A program made the translations under genes and the position numbers. Shown in pieces: positions 1-6,249 of a DNA stretch of 7,046 nt (the first letter of the stretch is position 1; each line of letters starts with the position of its first letter). The notes under the pieces are model-generated. The model saw only the letters and a program-made list of their open reading frames with translations. It did not search any database and was not told where the DNA came from. This DNA comes from an uncultured Saprospiraceae bacterium (GTDB lineage: Bacteria; Bacteroidota; Bacteroidia; Chitinophagales; Saprospiraceae). Where the stretch lies: contig CALGLY010000325.1 of the NCBI GenBank assembly GCA_937959095.1, positions 1 to 7,046 on the forward strand. Reading direction: 5' to 3'.

Positions 1-1096
1 GAAATTCAGTCAAATATTCCGAATTGATAATTTCGCTTTGTTGCCCCGTTACGCCATCTTTGATGTAGAAGGTTGCTTGTCCCGCTTTTTCTACTAGCAT
101 CACACGCCACGAAAAACGATAGCCTTCCTCTGTCCACAAGACATCGCCTTCGTAGAGATAATGGCGTAGTGGAAAGAGGATTTGTATGGCAAAATGAAGG
201 ATAAATATTCCTTTTATAATAGTATTGGAAGGACGCATTCGAGTGCTTTTCATTGGGCGATAGCCAAGGAAACTGAGCAAGCGTTGATGAAATGCAGGAG
301 AGAAAAAGATTAGGGTATTAAAAATCATAATGAAGGGAAACAAGCCGATATTGAACAGCAGTTTCGTCATTAGATGGAAAACGACTACTGCCACATAAGC
401 GAGTGGGCGCGTCCGGCGATAGAGCAAGAAAAACGCAATCGTAAGGTCATACAATGCACCTGCCCAACTGAACGCAAAGGCTACCCAAGACTGCTTGAAA
501 AACTGCCCAAGCAAAGGAAATTCAGTCTTGGTAGGCAACCAAATCGCCATAGGCATTGCACGAAAAAGCCAATCGTAATTCAATTTGGCGAAGCCCGCAT
601 AAAAATACACTATCCCGATTTGCAACATCAGCGCATAGATGCACCAAGCAGGAATATGACTGACGCGCCACTGTGGTTTTCGCCAAACATCAATAGAAAA
701 AGCGCGATGGGCGGGCAAGAAAAGGAGTAAAAACGCAAGGATGCAGACGAGGTAATAATGATTGAGGTAATTGGTGGCATCTATCAGCTCGGAATAGGTG
801 AAACTTAGGAAAAATATAAAAATTGCGACCCGATAAAAACAGCCTAACATGACACAAAAAGCACTTAACGCAATCACACTATAGAGCAGATACATTCCTG
901 TTGTATCGAAGGCAGTTACCCACTCAAAGCCATAGAACTTGAAGAAAAAACGCGGTTCGACATAGAGTTTTTCTATCCAACCTTCTTGCATGAAACGGAT
1001 TGCGCCTACACACATCAATGCGCCAAATAGAATGCGGAAGGTCACCAAGGGTTCTATACCGTATGGACGGGAAAGGTGTTGCTTGAGTTGTTTCAA
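1..1096 (-). CDS. Vitamin K-dependent gamma-carboxylase-like (HTTM) membrane protein, 5' part only
   Basis: This frame is open for 365 codons and runs off the left edge; it has no early ATG, so it starts at TTG (1096-1094), and an in-frame TAA lies a few codons upstream. The first internal ATG (codon 28) would remove the conserved opening EPLVTFRILFG. Hydrophobic segments lie near residues 22-37, 66-100, 114-129, 150-169, 203-226, 231-266 and 293-309. Compared from memory with human gamma-glutamyl carboxylase, NHYYL (112-116) matches the NHSYL segment carrying H160, and YFYAGFAKLNYDW (164-176) matches YFIAGVKKLDADW, so K171 sits at the catalytic base K218 and A170 replaces K217. Colinearity continues through FHLMTKLLFNIGLF (240-253) and EGYRFSW (324-330). 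The family enzyme carboxylates glutamate using reduced vitamin K, CO2 and O2 on the exocytoplasmic side. Whether this protein is a carboxylase is inference; many HTTM proteins have no known function. It is last in the lipoprotein operon, 119 bp after the imelysin gene. Confidence 0.85.
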   Translation of the reverse strand, partial: MKQLKQHLSRPYGIEPLVTFRILFGALMCVGAIRFMQEGWIEKLYVEPRFFFKFYGFEWVTAFDTTGMYLLYSVIALSAFCVMLGCFYRVAIFIFFLSFTYSELIDATNYLNHYYLVCILAFLLLFLPAHRAFSIDVWRKPQWRVSHIPAWCIYALMLQIGIVYFYAGFAKLNYDWLFRAMPMAIWLPTKTEFPLLGQFFKQSWVAFAFSWAGALYDLTIAFFLLYRRTRPLAYVAVVVFHLMTKLLFNIGLFPFIMIFNTLIFFSPAFHQRLLSFLGYRPMKSTRMRPSNTIIKGIFILHFAIQILFPLRHYLYEGDVLWTEEGYRFSWRVMLVEKAGQATFYIKDGVTGQQSEIINSEYLTEF

Positions 1097-1118
1097 AATA
1101 GCATATTAGAGTATTTTA

Positions 1119-1207
1119 GAACGCGGAGGCGCGGAGGCGCAAAGTTTTTTATTTAAAATTTCCCTGCCTGCCGTCAGGCAAGTCTGCGCCTCCGCGCCTC
1201 TGCGTTC
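1119..1207. repeat. 89-bp long-arm inverted repeat of GCGGAGGC units
   Basis: Two 23-base arms (1119-1141 and 1185-1207) are reverse complements with 22 Watson-Crick pairs and one G/T mismatch (1125 against 1201). The left arm holds an exact 8-bp tandem, GCGGAGGC, at 1123-1130 and 1131-1138. The arms are far more GC-rich than the AT-rich stretch between them (1143-1160). The element fills nearly all the gap between the imelysin stop and the carboxylase-like start. It resembles dispersed intergenic REP- or MITE-like palindromes; that it is dispersed in this genome is inference. Transcribed, it would form a very stable hairpin that could protect upstream mRNA or reduce read-through into the membrane protein gene. 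No U-tract follows the stem on the minus strand, so it is not a standard intrinsic terminator. Confidence 0.8.
1165..1180. repeat. Small hairpin nested in the long inverted repeat
   Basis: TGCCTG (1165-1170) and CAGGCA (1175-1180) form a perfect 6-bp stem with a CCGT loop. It lies inside the loop of the larger 1119-1207 palindrome but off centre, next to the right arm. The nested layout suggests either a composite repeat or one element inserted in another. Confidence 0.6.
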
Positions 1208-1215
1208 CAAAAAAA

Positions 1216-2298
1216 TCAGTCCGAATCACTCGGATTATCCACATAGGTAATCGCTACGCAGAGTACCGATGTCATATCTGTTTTCAGGTGTACGACTTGG
1301 GTAGCGATGGCTTTGTAGGCTTCTACTACTTGTTCGTTTTCTGTTTCTACGGCTTTGCGCAAATTGGTACTTATCTTATCCAATTCTGCTAGGGCAGTAT
1401 CGTATTGCGTAGTGATGACGGTACTTAGTAAGTCCTCGCCTTTTTTAGCATTTATTTCATTCAAATAATCATCTAGTCCTATGCTGCTTTTGCCTGTAAA
1501 TAAATCCTTATTGGAACGCAAAGCGGTCTTTGTGAGTCCTAAAGAGATGCCACTAAAACGCGCTTCCACACTTTCAGGTCTAGGAATACCCAAGGCTACT
1601 ACACCCGATGGAATCCCAATCTTATCACGCTTTAGTAGTTCGTAGTTTTCATTGATGCCATTCACGATTTGACTCAATGCGCTGCCATCTGCCGTACCTG
1701 TATTAGCGATGAAGCTATCGCGATAACCATTTTCCCAAGCGGCTAGAGTAGTGCTTGTTTTTTGTGCGATTTGCTCAATAATAGCATTCACATACTGCGC
1801 TACTGCTGGATTGACATTGAAATAAGCCACAATTTCAGCTTCATTTTCTCCTGTACCAAATAGCAAATAATCGAGTGCAGGGAAACCTTTATCATAGGTG
1901 TCGGTAGCTTCCAAATCCCAAGTGCTTGCTGCGATATTGCTAGTGATAGCTTCGATATTGGCAGGATAATTATTGAGGGAAGAGCGTAATAATTCCGCTT
2001 CTGCTGGCCCGAAATTGTAGGGCGCGGCTGTTTGCCAACTATAATAAGCTGCTTCCCAAGCCGTGCGAAGACGTTGCAAATTTTCAATAGAAATAGCTTG
2101 TTGAAAGATGCTATTTGCTTCGGATAGACTGTTGCTTTTGTCTTGCAAATCTTTGTAGGCAGGCACGATTAAGTTATCCGCGATATTAGTAAAAAGCGGT
2201 GTTTGGTCAAATTTGCTGGAACAGGGATCGGCGATTTCATCTTCACAGGCGGTAATAGATACCACTAAAAGAAGAAGGATGTAGATATATCTTTTCAT
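1216..2298 (-). CDS. Imelysin-family lipoprotein with altered GxHxxE motif
   Basis: This 360-residue protein starts at ATG (2298-2296). It has a lipoprotein signal peptide: MKR, a hydrophobic run, then lipobox ITAC with Cys18, followed by EDE, the acidic type of sequence linked to surface export in Bacteroidota. The rest is an imelysin domain: WEAAYYSWQTAAPYNFGPAE (81-100), the N-P repeat region LRSSLNNYPANIEAI (104-118), GFPALDYLLFG (138-148) and C-terminal HLKTDMTSVLCVAITYVDN (337-355). Imelysin-like proteins (IrpA, ICMP, EfeM relatives) are extracytoplasmic and tied to iron uptake or iron regulation, often through a GxHxxE metal site. Here that site reads G138-F-P140-A-L-D143, so the His is Pro and the Glu is Asp. 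I believe this variant recurs in Bacteroidota imelysins. The gene follows the DUF4856 gene by 25 bp and is surely cotranscribed with it. Its exact ligand is unknown. Confidence 0.93.
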   Translation of the reverse strand: MKRYIYILLLLVVSITACEDEIADPCSSKFDQTPLFTNIADNLIVPAYKDLQDKSNSLSEANSIFQQAISIENLQRLRTAWEAAYYSWQTAAPYNFGPAEAELLRSSLNNYPANIEAITSNIAASTWDLEATDTYDKGFPALDYLLFGTGENEAEIVAYFNVNPAVAQYVNAIIEQIAQKTSTTLAAWENGYRDSFIANTGTADGSALSQIVNGINENYELLKRDKIGIPSGVVALGIPRPESVEARFSGISLGLTKTALRSNKDLFTGKSSIGLDDYLNEINAKKGEDLLSTVITTQYDTALAELDKISTNLRKAVETENEQVVEAYKAIATQVVHLKTDMTSVLCVAITYVDNPSDSD

Positions 2299-2323
2299 GT
2301 TATTTTGCGTGTTTTTTTTTAAT

Positions 2324-3424
2324 CTAAAATTGATCTGCTTTATCCTTCAAATCGTACCAATCTGCTAGTTTTGCTTTTGCTGCTTCTAGGTCTTCTACCG
2401 TTACCTGATAGAGATTCATGTCTGCAAAATCTGCCGCGCCACCTTCTAGCAGTAGCAATTCATCAATTTGACTAATTGTAATCGTTTTCGCTTGATTAAA
2501 TTTCAACGCATAGGTAAATCCAATCGCTTCCGAAAGCGAATGCGAGAAACGAGACATATCTCCAAAACGTGCAATAGCATCATTTAAATAATGCAAAGCA
2601 GATGCTACAGACACTAATTCCAAATGGCTACGTACTTCGGCTATTGCTTCGTCGCGGCTTTCTATATCTTTATTAGAAATGGCTGCGCGTCCTTTCAAGA
2701 AGGCATCCATGAGTGGCTGATTTGAGGCTAAGACTTCATTGCGCTTGTTGGAGTAGTCTGCCCAAAAGAATAAGCCATCCGTGCTGCTAGGAAAATCAAG
2801 CGGCGCACCGAAGTAGCCCCAAGCCTCATCCCAATGGTGTTCCATCGCTGTTCCTTCTCCTGCTTCTATGGTTTCATTGTCCACATTCATGCGGTCTTCG
2901 CCGAGATATACGCTGGTAGTTTGGTAGTAGAAACACGCACCCATCAAGCCTTTTTCTATGAGTTGGGCGTGGTCTAGTCCGTCTTCTCCCACGAGGTAGG
3001 ATTTTGCACCATCTTCACTCATTATTACGCCCGATATCCCTTCGCTACCTGCTGTAGTAGATTGACTTGCAGTTGCTACTTCCTCTAGCAAGGCTTCAAA
3101 AACAGCTCGTTCCGTCTCGAAGGTTTTGCTTTTGATTTGCTTCGTATAGTCACGTGAAAAAGCTGCGTTTTCTGCTTCATTCGCAAACATTGCTTTCAAG
3201 CGTGTAACATCCAAAGCCACGCCTTGTGCTTGAGAAGTGGCTAGATAGTTTTTCATTTCTAGCAACATCCCCAAGCGGTCTATTTGTCCTGTATAGCTTA
3301 CATTTTCAAAGTCGTAAATACTAGGAATTTCGTAGTCTGGTGTCGTATCCTTCTCCTCTTCACAAGCTGTAAATAAGAAGCCCGACAGCACAAATAATAA
3401 AATGAACTTTGTAGCACTCTTCAT
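2324..3424 (-). CDS. DUF4856 domain lipoprotein, first gene of the operon
   Basis: This 366-residue protein starts at ATG (3424-3422) about 32 nt after a predicted transcription start. The signal peptide ends in lipobox FTAC (Cys21) followed by EEEKD, so the mature protein is probably an outer-membrane or surface lipoprotein. The mature N-terminus IYDFENVSYTGQIDRLGML (36-54) is typical of DUF4856. Other features are EKGLMGACFYYQ (157-168), EHHWDEAWGYFG (195-206), LHYLNDAIARFGD (277-289) and HSLSEAIGF (295-303). The domain has no proven biochemical function. It is commonly encoded beside imelysin genes, and its helical character and HxxDE-type segment suggest a related metal-associated fold; this is inference. 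H196, H197, D199 and E200 are plausible metal ligands. As first gene next to a Fur-like palindrome, it is probably expressed in response to metal limitation. Confidence 0.92.
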   Translation of the reverse strand: MKSATKFILLFVLSGFLFTACEEEKDTTPDYEIPSIYDFENVSYTGQIDRLGMLLEMKNYLATSQAQGVALDVTRLKAMFANEAENAAFSRDYTKQIKSKTFETERAVFEALLEEVATASQSTTAGSEGISGVIMSEDGAKSYLVGEDGLDHAQLIEKGLMGACFYYQTTSVYLGEDRMNVDNETIEAGEGTAMEHHWDEAWGYFGAPLDFPSSTDGLFFWADYSNKRNEVLASNQPLMDAFLKGRAAISNKDIESRDEAIAEVRSHLELVSVASALHYLNDAIARFGDMSRFSHSLSEAIGFTYALKFNQAKTITISQIDELLLLEGGAADFADMNLYQVTVEDLEAAKAKLADWYDLKDKADQF

Positions 3425-3436
3425 TCTTAAATTTAA

Positions 3437-3451
3437 TTAGATTAAGTCTAA
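3437..3451. promoter_or_regulatory. Fur/PerR-like 7-1-7 operator
   Basis: TTAGATTAAGTCTAA is a 15-bp palindrome with six of seven pairs matched around a central A. It differs at two positions from the Fur-family PerR-type consensus TTAGAATNATTCTAA. It lies between the predicted start of transcription and the DUF4856 start codon, where a bound repressor would block early transcription. Iron- or peroxide-responsive control of the operon is inferred from this and from the imelysin content. AT-rich intergenic DNA makes a chance palindrome possible. Confidence 0.5.
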
Positions 3452-3460
3452 ATAATGATG

Positions 3461-3492
3461 CAAAGGTAAATTCTGCTACTTGCTTTTCCAAT
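3461..3492 (-). promoter_or_regulatory. Bacteroidota-type promoter for the DUF4856-imelysin-carboxylase operon
   Basis: On the minus strand TACCTTTG (3468-3461) matches the Bacteroidota -7 box TAnnTTTG exactly. An ATTG (3492-3489) 20 bases upstream is one base off the -33 TTTG box. The predicted start of transcription is near 3456, giving a short leader of about 32 nt to the DUF4856 ATG. Confidence 0.65.
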
Positions 3493-3531
3493 ACCTAAAA
3501 TGTAGGATTTTGTTATACGAACGTTAGGTAT
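3491..3531. repeat. 8-bp inverted repeat over the -33 region
   Basis: ATACCTAA (3491-3498) and TTAGGTAT (3524-3531) are perfect reverse complements separated by 25 bp. The right arm overlaps a direct repeat, AGGTAT twice (3526-3531 and 3532-3537). The left arm touches the -33 element of the operon promoter, so this could be a second regulator site. It may also be chance; there is no family match. Confidence 0.35.
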
Positions 3532-3537
3532 AGGTAT

Positions 3538-3683
3538 GGTAGGATTGAGTAGGGGATTTGCGTCGTTTTTTGCTTCTTTGTACTGCTGTTTTCGTTTATT
3601 TGTGACTAGTCGTAGTTAGATTGAATAAATCAAGTTTTCCGTAAAAGAACATACTTGTAATCATCTGTAAAAAGAAAACTACT
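3538..3683. other. Intergenic region upstream of the GNAT gene, no clear promoter
   Basis: This AT-rich stretch lies between divergent genes. I found near misses to TAnnTTTG on the plus strand (TTTATTTG at 3595-3602, TTAGATTG at 3616-3623), but neither has a TTTG at the right upstream distance. The heptamer TTAGATT of the Fur-like palindrome recurs once at 3616-3622, without a matching partner half. Nothing coding was seen. Confidence 0.5.
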
Positions 3684-4376
3684 ATGAACACAGAAAAAAA
3701 CAAACTAGACAATCCTGTTTGGAATTCTTTAAGCGAAACGCATAAAAACTATGCGTTGGAATATGAAGGAATAAAATTTTACCTTCCAGAATATTGCCCT
3801 TTTGGCGGGTTTATAAAAACAGGAAAGATAGAAAAGGGAATAGATGAATATGCCCAACTCGTCAGCACTTTTTATATCGTTGGAGATCGACCGCAACTTA
3901 GTGATTTAATAACGCTAAATAAAAATCTGATTTGTAATCAAATGTTGCTCGAAAAGCCTATTGATATAGAAATAACGGAACAGATTGTGGAGTTAAAAAC
4001 AGAAAGTCAAAAAGCGGAATTATCTAAATTAGTTAATCTGGTTCAGCCAGGTTATTTTAAAAAGAAGACATCCGACTTAGGTAAATACTTCGGGATATAT
4101 AAAAATAAGGAACTGATAGCAGCCGCAGGAGAAAGAATGAAAATGGAGGAGTTTACCGAAATAAGTGCTGTTGTTACCCATCCCAATCATACAAGGAAAG
4201 GTTATGCAAAACAGTTAACAAAACGAACTGTAGATCAAATATTTAGTGAAAACAAAACTCCCTATTTACATGTTTTGGAATCCAATATTGGCGCAATTAA
4301 ATTATACGAAAAATTAGAATTTTCCACCAGAAGAAAGATTAGTTTTTGGAGCTTAAAACTCCAAAAATCAAGCTGA
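3684..4376 (+). CDS. GNAT family N-acetyltransferase (FR47-like)
   Basis: This 230-residue cytoplasmic protein starts at ATG. The N-terminal part opens NPVWNSLSETHKNYAL (10-25), the hallmark of a GNAT group with a poorly conserved N-terminal half. The acetyl-CoA-binding domain follows: LVQPGYFKKKTSDLGKYFGI (119-138), AAAGERM (146-152), then EISAVVTHPNHTRKGYAKQL (159-178). This is motif A, with G173-Y-A175 in the pyrophosphate loop, where T170 stands in place of the usual Q/R. Motif B is HVLESNIGAIKLYEKLEF (196-213). The family moves acetyl from acetyl-CoA to an amine; the substrate cannot be told. The gene stands alone on its strand, looks more AT-rich than the lipoprotein genes, and overlaps the convergent MFS gene by 9 bp at the stop codons. 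It may have been acquired separately from its neighbours, but that is inference. Confidence 0.9.
   Translation: MNTEKNKLDNPVWNSLSETHKNYALEYEGIKFYLPEYCPFGGFIKTGKIEKGIDEYAQLVSTFYIVGDRPQLSDLITLNKNLICNQMLLEKPIDIEITEQIVELKTESQKAELSKLVNLVQPGYFKKKTSDLGKYFGIYKNKELIAAAGERMKMEEFTEISAVVTHPNHTRKGYAKQLTKRTVDQIFSENKTPYLHVLESNIGAIKLYEKLEFSTRRKISFWSLKLQKSS
4343..4367. repeat. Perfect 9-bp hairpin at the convergent gene ends
   Basis: TTTTTGGAG (4343-4351) and CTCCAAAAA (4359-4367) form a perfect stem with a 7-base loop. It encodes the last residues of the GNAT protein and begins right after the MFS stop codon on the other strand. Its position suits a shared terminator or mRNA end stabiliser. The A-tract is on the 3' side for both transcripts, the reverse of a classic intrinsic terminator, so a termination role is uncertain. 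Confidence 0.5.
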
Positions 4377-5534
4377 TTCATTATGCTTTCGCAGTTCAAG
4401 AAATACCAAGCACAAAGCAAGAAGTATAGAAAAAGCTAAGAAGATAAAGCTCCAAGTCAAACCTGCTCCATTCGATATAAATCCTAGTAGAACAGGCCCT
4501 ATGAGGAAGCCTGCAAAACCGATTCCAGATACTAAAGAAATCCCTACGGAAGCTGGTACACCTTTCGTTTGCCCTGCCAATCGAAATATTTCAGGGATAA
4601 CGACAGAAAGCCCCAAGCCTAAAATACCAAACCCTAAAACAGAGAGGTATAAGTTCGTGCTCACGATAAGTAAGTAGCCGACAAAAGCAATAGCAGCACC
4701 TCCATTTATGATATTGAACGCGCCTATTCTTTTACTTATTCCGTCTCCCAGAAACCTACCTACTGTCATGCAAAACGAAAAGGCAATAAACCCAAATCCT
4801 GCCTGATTTTCCTGCACTTGCACGACATCAAAAAGGAACAAATTACTCCAATGTTCCACCGCACCTTCATTGAACATGATGATGAACCCTATGATTGACA
4901 AACCTAATAGCGGACGAATGTTTTTAAAGGTGTTTTCTTGTTTAATCTTTGGACTTGTTACTTCTTTTATTGTATCATAAGAGCTTGAAAGATACCAATT
5001 GGAAAGTACTATAAATGCCGAAATGGTCATCATGTGCCAAGCAGGTTCTTCAAAAAATGTAATCAAGATACTTCCAATTCCTGCGCCTAAAAATCCTCCC
5101 AAACTAAAAAAGCCATGAGCAGCTGACATAAAGTGTTTGTCATCTTTTTTTTCTATAGTAGAAACTAAGGCGTTCATAGAAACATCGGTGAAGCCTGAAA
5201 GTATTCCTGTGAGCAGCAAACTGGAACAAAGCATCACATAGTTAGGTGCAAGCAAGGGTAAATTGAAAGACAAGGCATACAACAAAACACCTACTTTAGT
5301 CGATCGACCAACCCCTATTTTTTTGTTGATATAGGGGATAAAAGGAATAGAAAGGAGCAAGCCTAAGGCTAAAGAAAATAGAGCCATTCCTATTTGCCCG
5401 TCGTTTAGCGCAAATTTTGTTTTTATATGAGGCAGGTAAAGCACCCATGTGCCAGTCATGATATTTATGGAAGCAAATACCCAAGCAGGGGAGAAGTACT
5501 TTCTGTCTGATAAAATTAATCTTAAGGATTCCAA
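4368..5534 (-). CDS. MFS transporter, MosC/YbjJ-like
   Basis: This 388-residue inner-membrane carrier has about twelve hydrophobic segments. Family signs are INIMTGTWVLYLPHIKTKFALNDGQIG (24-49) in and after helix 1, MNALVSTIEKK (120-130), HGFFSLGGFLGAGIG (140-154), EGAVEHWSNLFL (223-234, the EGAxxDWS-type motif at the start of the second half), and GRFLGDGISKRIG (259-271, a motif A-like loop). Relatives include E. coli YbjJ and rhizobial MosC; none settles a substrate here. The start is TTG (5534-5532), because an in-frame TAG lies two codons upstream and the first ATG (codon 26) would cut helix 1. An out-of-frame ATG at 5551-5549 opens a 9-codon reading frame across this start. Only a weak -7-like sequence (TTTCTTTG, 5571-5564) lies upstream. 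It is divergent from the serine hydrolase remnant. Confidence 0.88.
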   Translation of the reverse strand: MESLRLILSDRKYFSPAWVFASINIMTGTWVLYLPHIKTKFALNDGQIGMALFSLALGLLLSIPFIPYINKKIGVGRSTKVGVLLYALSFNLPLLAPNYVMLCSSLLLTGILSGFTDVSMNALVSTIEKKDDKHFMSAAHGFFSLGGFLGAGIGSILITFFEEPAWHMMTISAFIVLSNWYLSSSYDTIKEVTSPKIKQENTFKNIRPLLGLSIIGFIIMFNEGAVEHWSNLFLFDVVQVQENQAGFGFIAFSFCMTVGRFLGDGISKRIGAFNIINGGAAIAFVGYLLIVSTNLYLSVLGFGILGLGLSVVIPEIFRLAGQTKGVPASVGISLVSGIGFAGFLIGPVLLGFISNGAGLTWSFIFLAFSILLALCLVFLELRKHNESA

Positions 5535-5610
5535 GCTCTAAATTTAAACATGAATTAATACTGCAAAGAAACAGCTAAAAGAAGATTGAAGATGAAAGGA
5601 TGCTGTCCAT

Positions 5611-6249
5611 TTGATAGAATTTTCAGAAGACAGCATTTTGAGCAAGGCATTCTGGAATGGGATGACACAGCAAGGAAAGTTAAACAATGGCGAAACAATT
5701 GACTATGCTGCTGGACTGATGATCGGTGATTACAAAGGCTTAAAGACGATTCGGCATGGCGGGGCTTTTGTTGGGCTTAGAGCGGAATTGCTGCGCTTTC
5801 CAGAGCAGCATTTATCTATCGCAATTTTTGCGAATAGAGGCGATGCGAACCCTTCAAGAAAGGCGAACGAGCTTGCAGATGTCTTATTGAAGTCTTTTTT
5901 TAAGGAGGAGAAAAAAGAGGAACAACCAAAAATTGCAGCACCTACAACGGAATTTAAAATGAACCAATTGGTAGGAAACTACGAAATACGAGCTGGACTC
6001 CTTGCAAAAATAACGATCAAGGAAGATTCCTTAAATGTGCTTCAAACTTGGAATGAGCAATCGTACAATATTGTGAAAAAAAGTGGAAATACGTATCAAA
6101 TACCTGGAGAAGAAAATCTAAGCTTTACCTTCTCTGACTTGAAGGAAGGAAAGACCCAAATGCTTAGTATTTTGCAAGGGAGTAGAGAAATGAAAGCGGA
6201 GCGAAAAAAAGAAGTCGATACGTCAGGGACGAACTACCCGTTTAATTAA
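5611..6249 (+). pseudogene. Serine hydrolase (beta-lactamase class C-like), C-terminal remnant
   Basis: The open frame gives 212 residues from a TTG; an in-frame TGA lies at 5593-5595. It matches only the end of AmpC-like serine hydrolases: FWNGMTQQGKLNNGETIDYAAGLMI (14-38), then IRHGGAFVGLRAELLRFPEQ (47-66), where HGG is the counterpart of the KTG-type third motif, and SIAIFANRGD (69-78). A lysine- and glutamate-rich linker (98-107) leads to a small C-terminal beta domain (116-198) like those appended to this family, ending in an unusual tail, VDTSGTNYPFN. Intact relatives have several hundred residues before the HGG motif, holding the SxxK nucleophile and YxN. None is present, and only 76 bp separate this frame from the MFS start. 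It is therefore almost surely catalytically dead in the hydrolase sense. Whether the remnant is still translated is unknown. Confidence 0.8.

Noticed and set aside
374..730. Plus-strand open frame of 118 codons
   Set aside because: It is the complement of the carboxylase-like gene, whose minus-strand frame is open over the whole region and matches a known family. The plus-strand product is basic, with no recognisable domain.
1140..1147. Internal promoter for the carboxylase-like gene (AAACTTTG on the minus strand)
   Set aside because: The first base of the -7 box is wrong, the sequence overlaps the repeat arm, and no clear -33 element was found.
1119..1207. CRISPR repeat or intrinsic terminator
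   Set aside because: There is no repeat-spacer array, only one inverted pair, and no U-tract follows the stem in the direction of the operon.
1800..2087. Minus-strand open frame of 95 codons
   Set aside because: It lies wholly inside the imelysin gene in another frame and resembles no family.
5296..5484. Minus-strand open frame of 62 codons
   Set aside because: It is an out-of-frame shadow of the MFS N-terminal region.
5564..5571. Promoter for the MFS gene (TTTCTTTG on the minus strand)
   Set aside because: It is one base off the -7 box and has no TTTG-like -33 element at the proper distance, so it is too weak to list as a feature.
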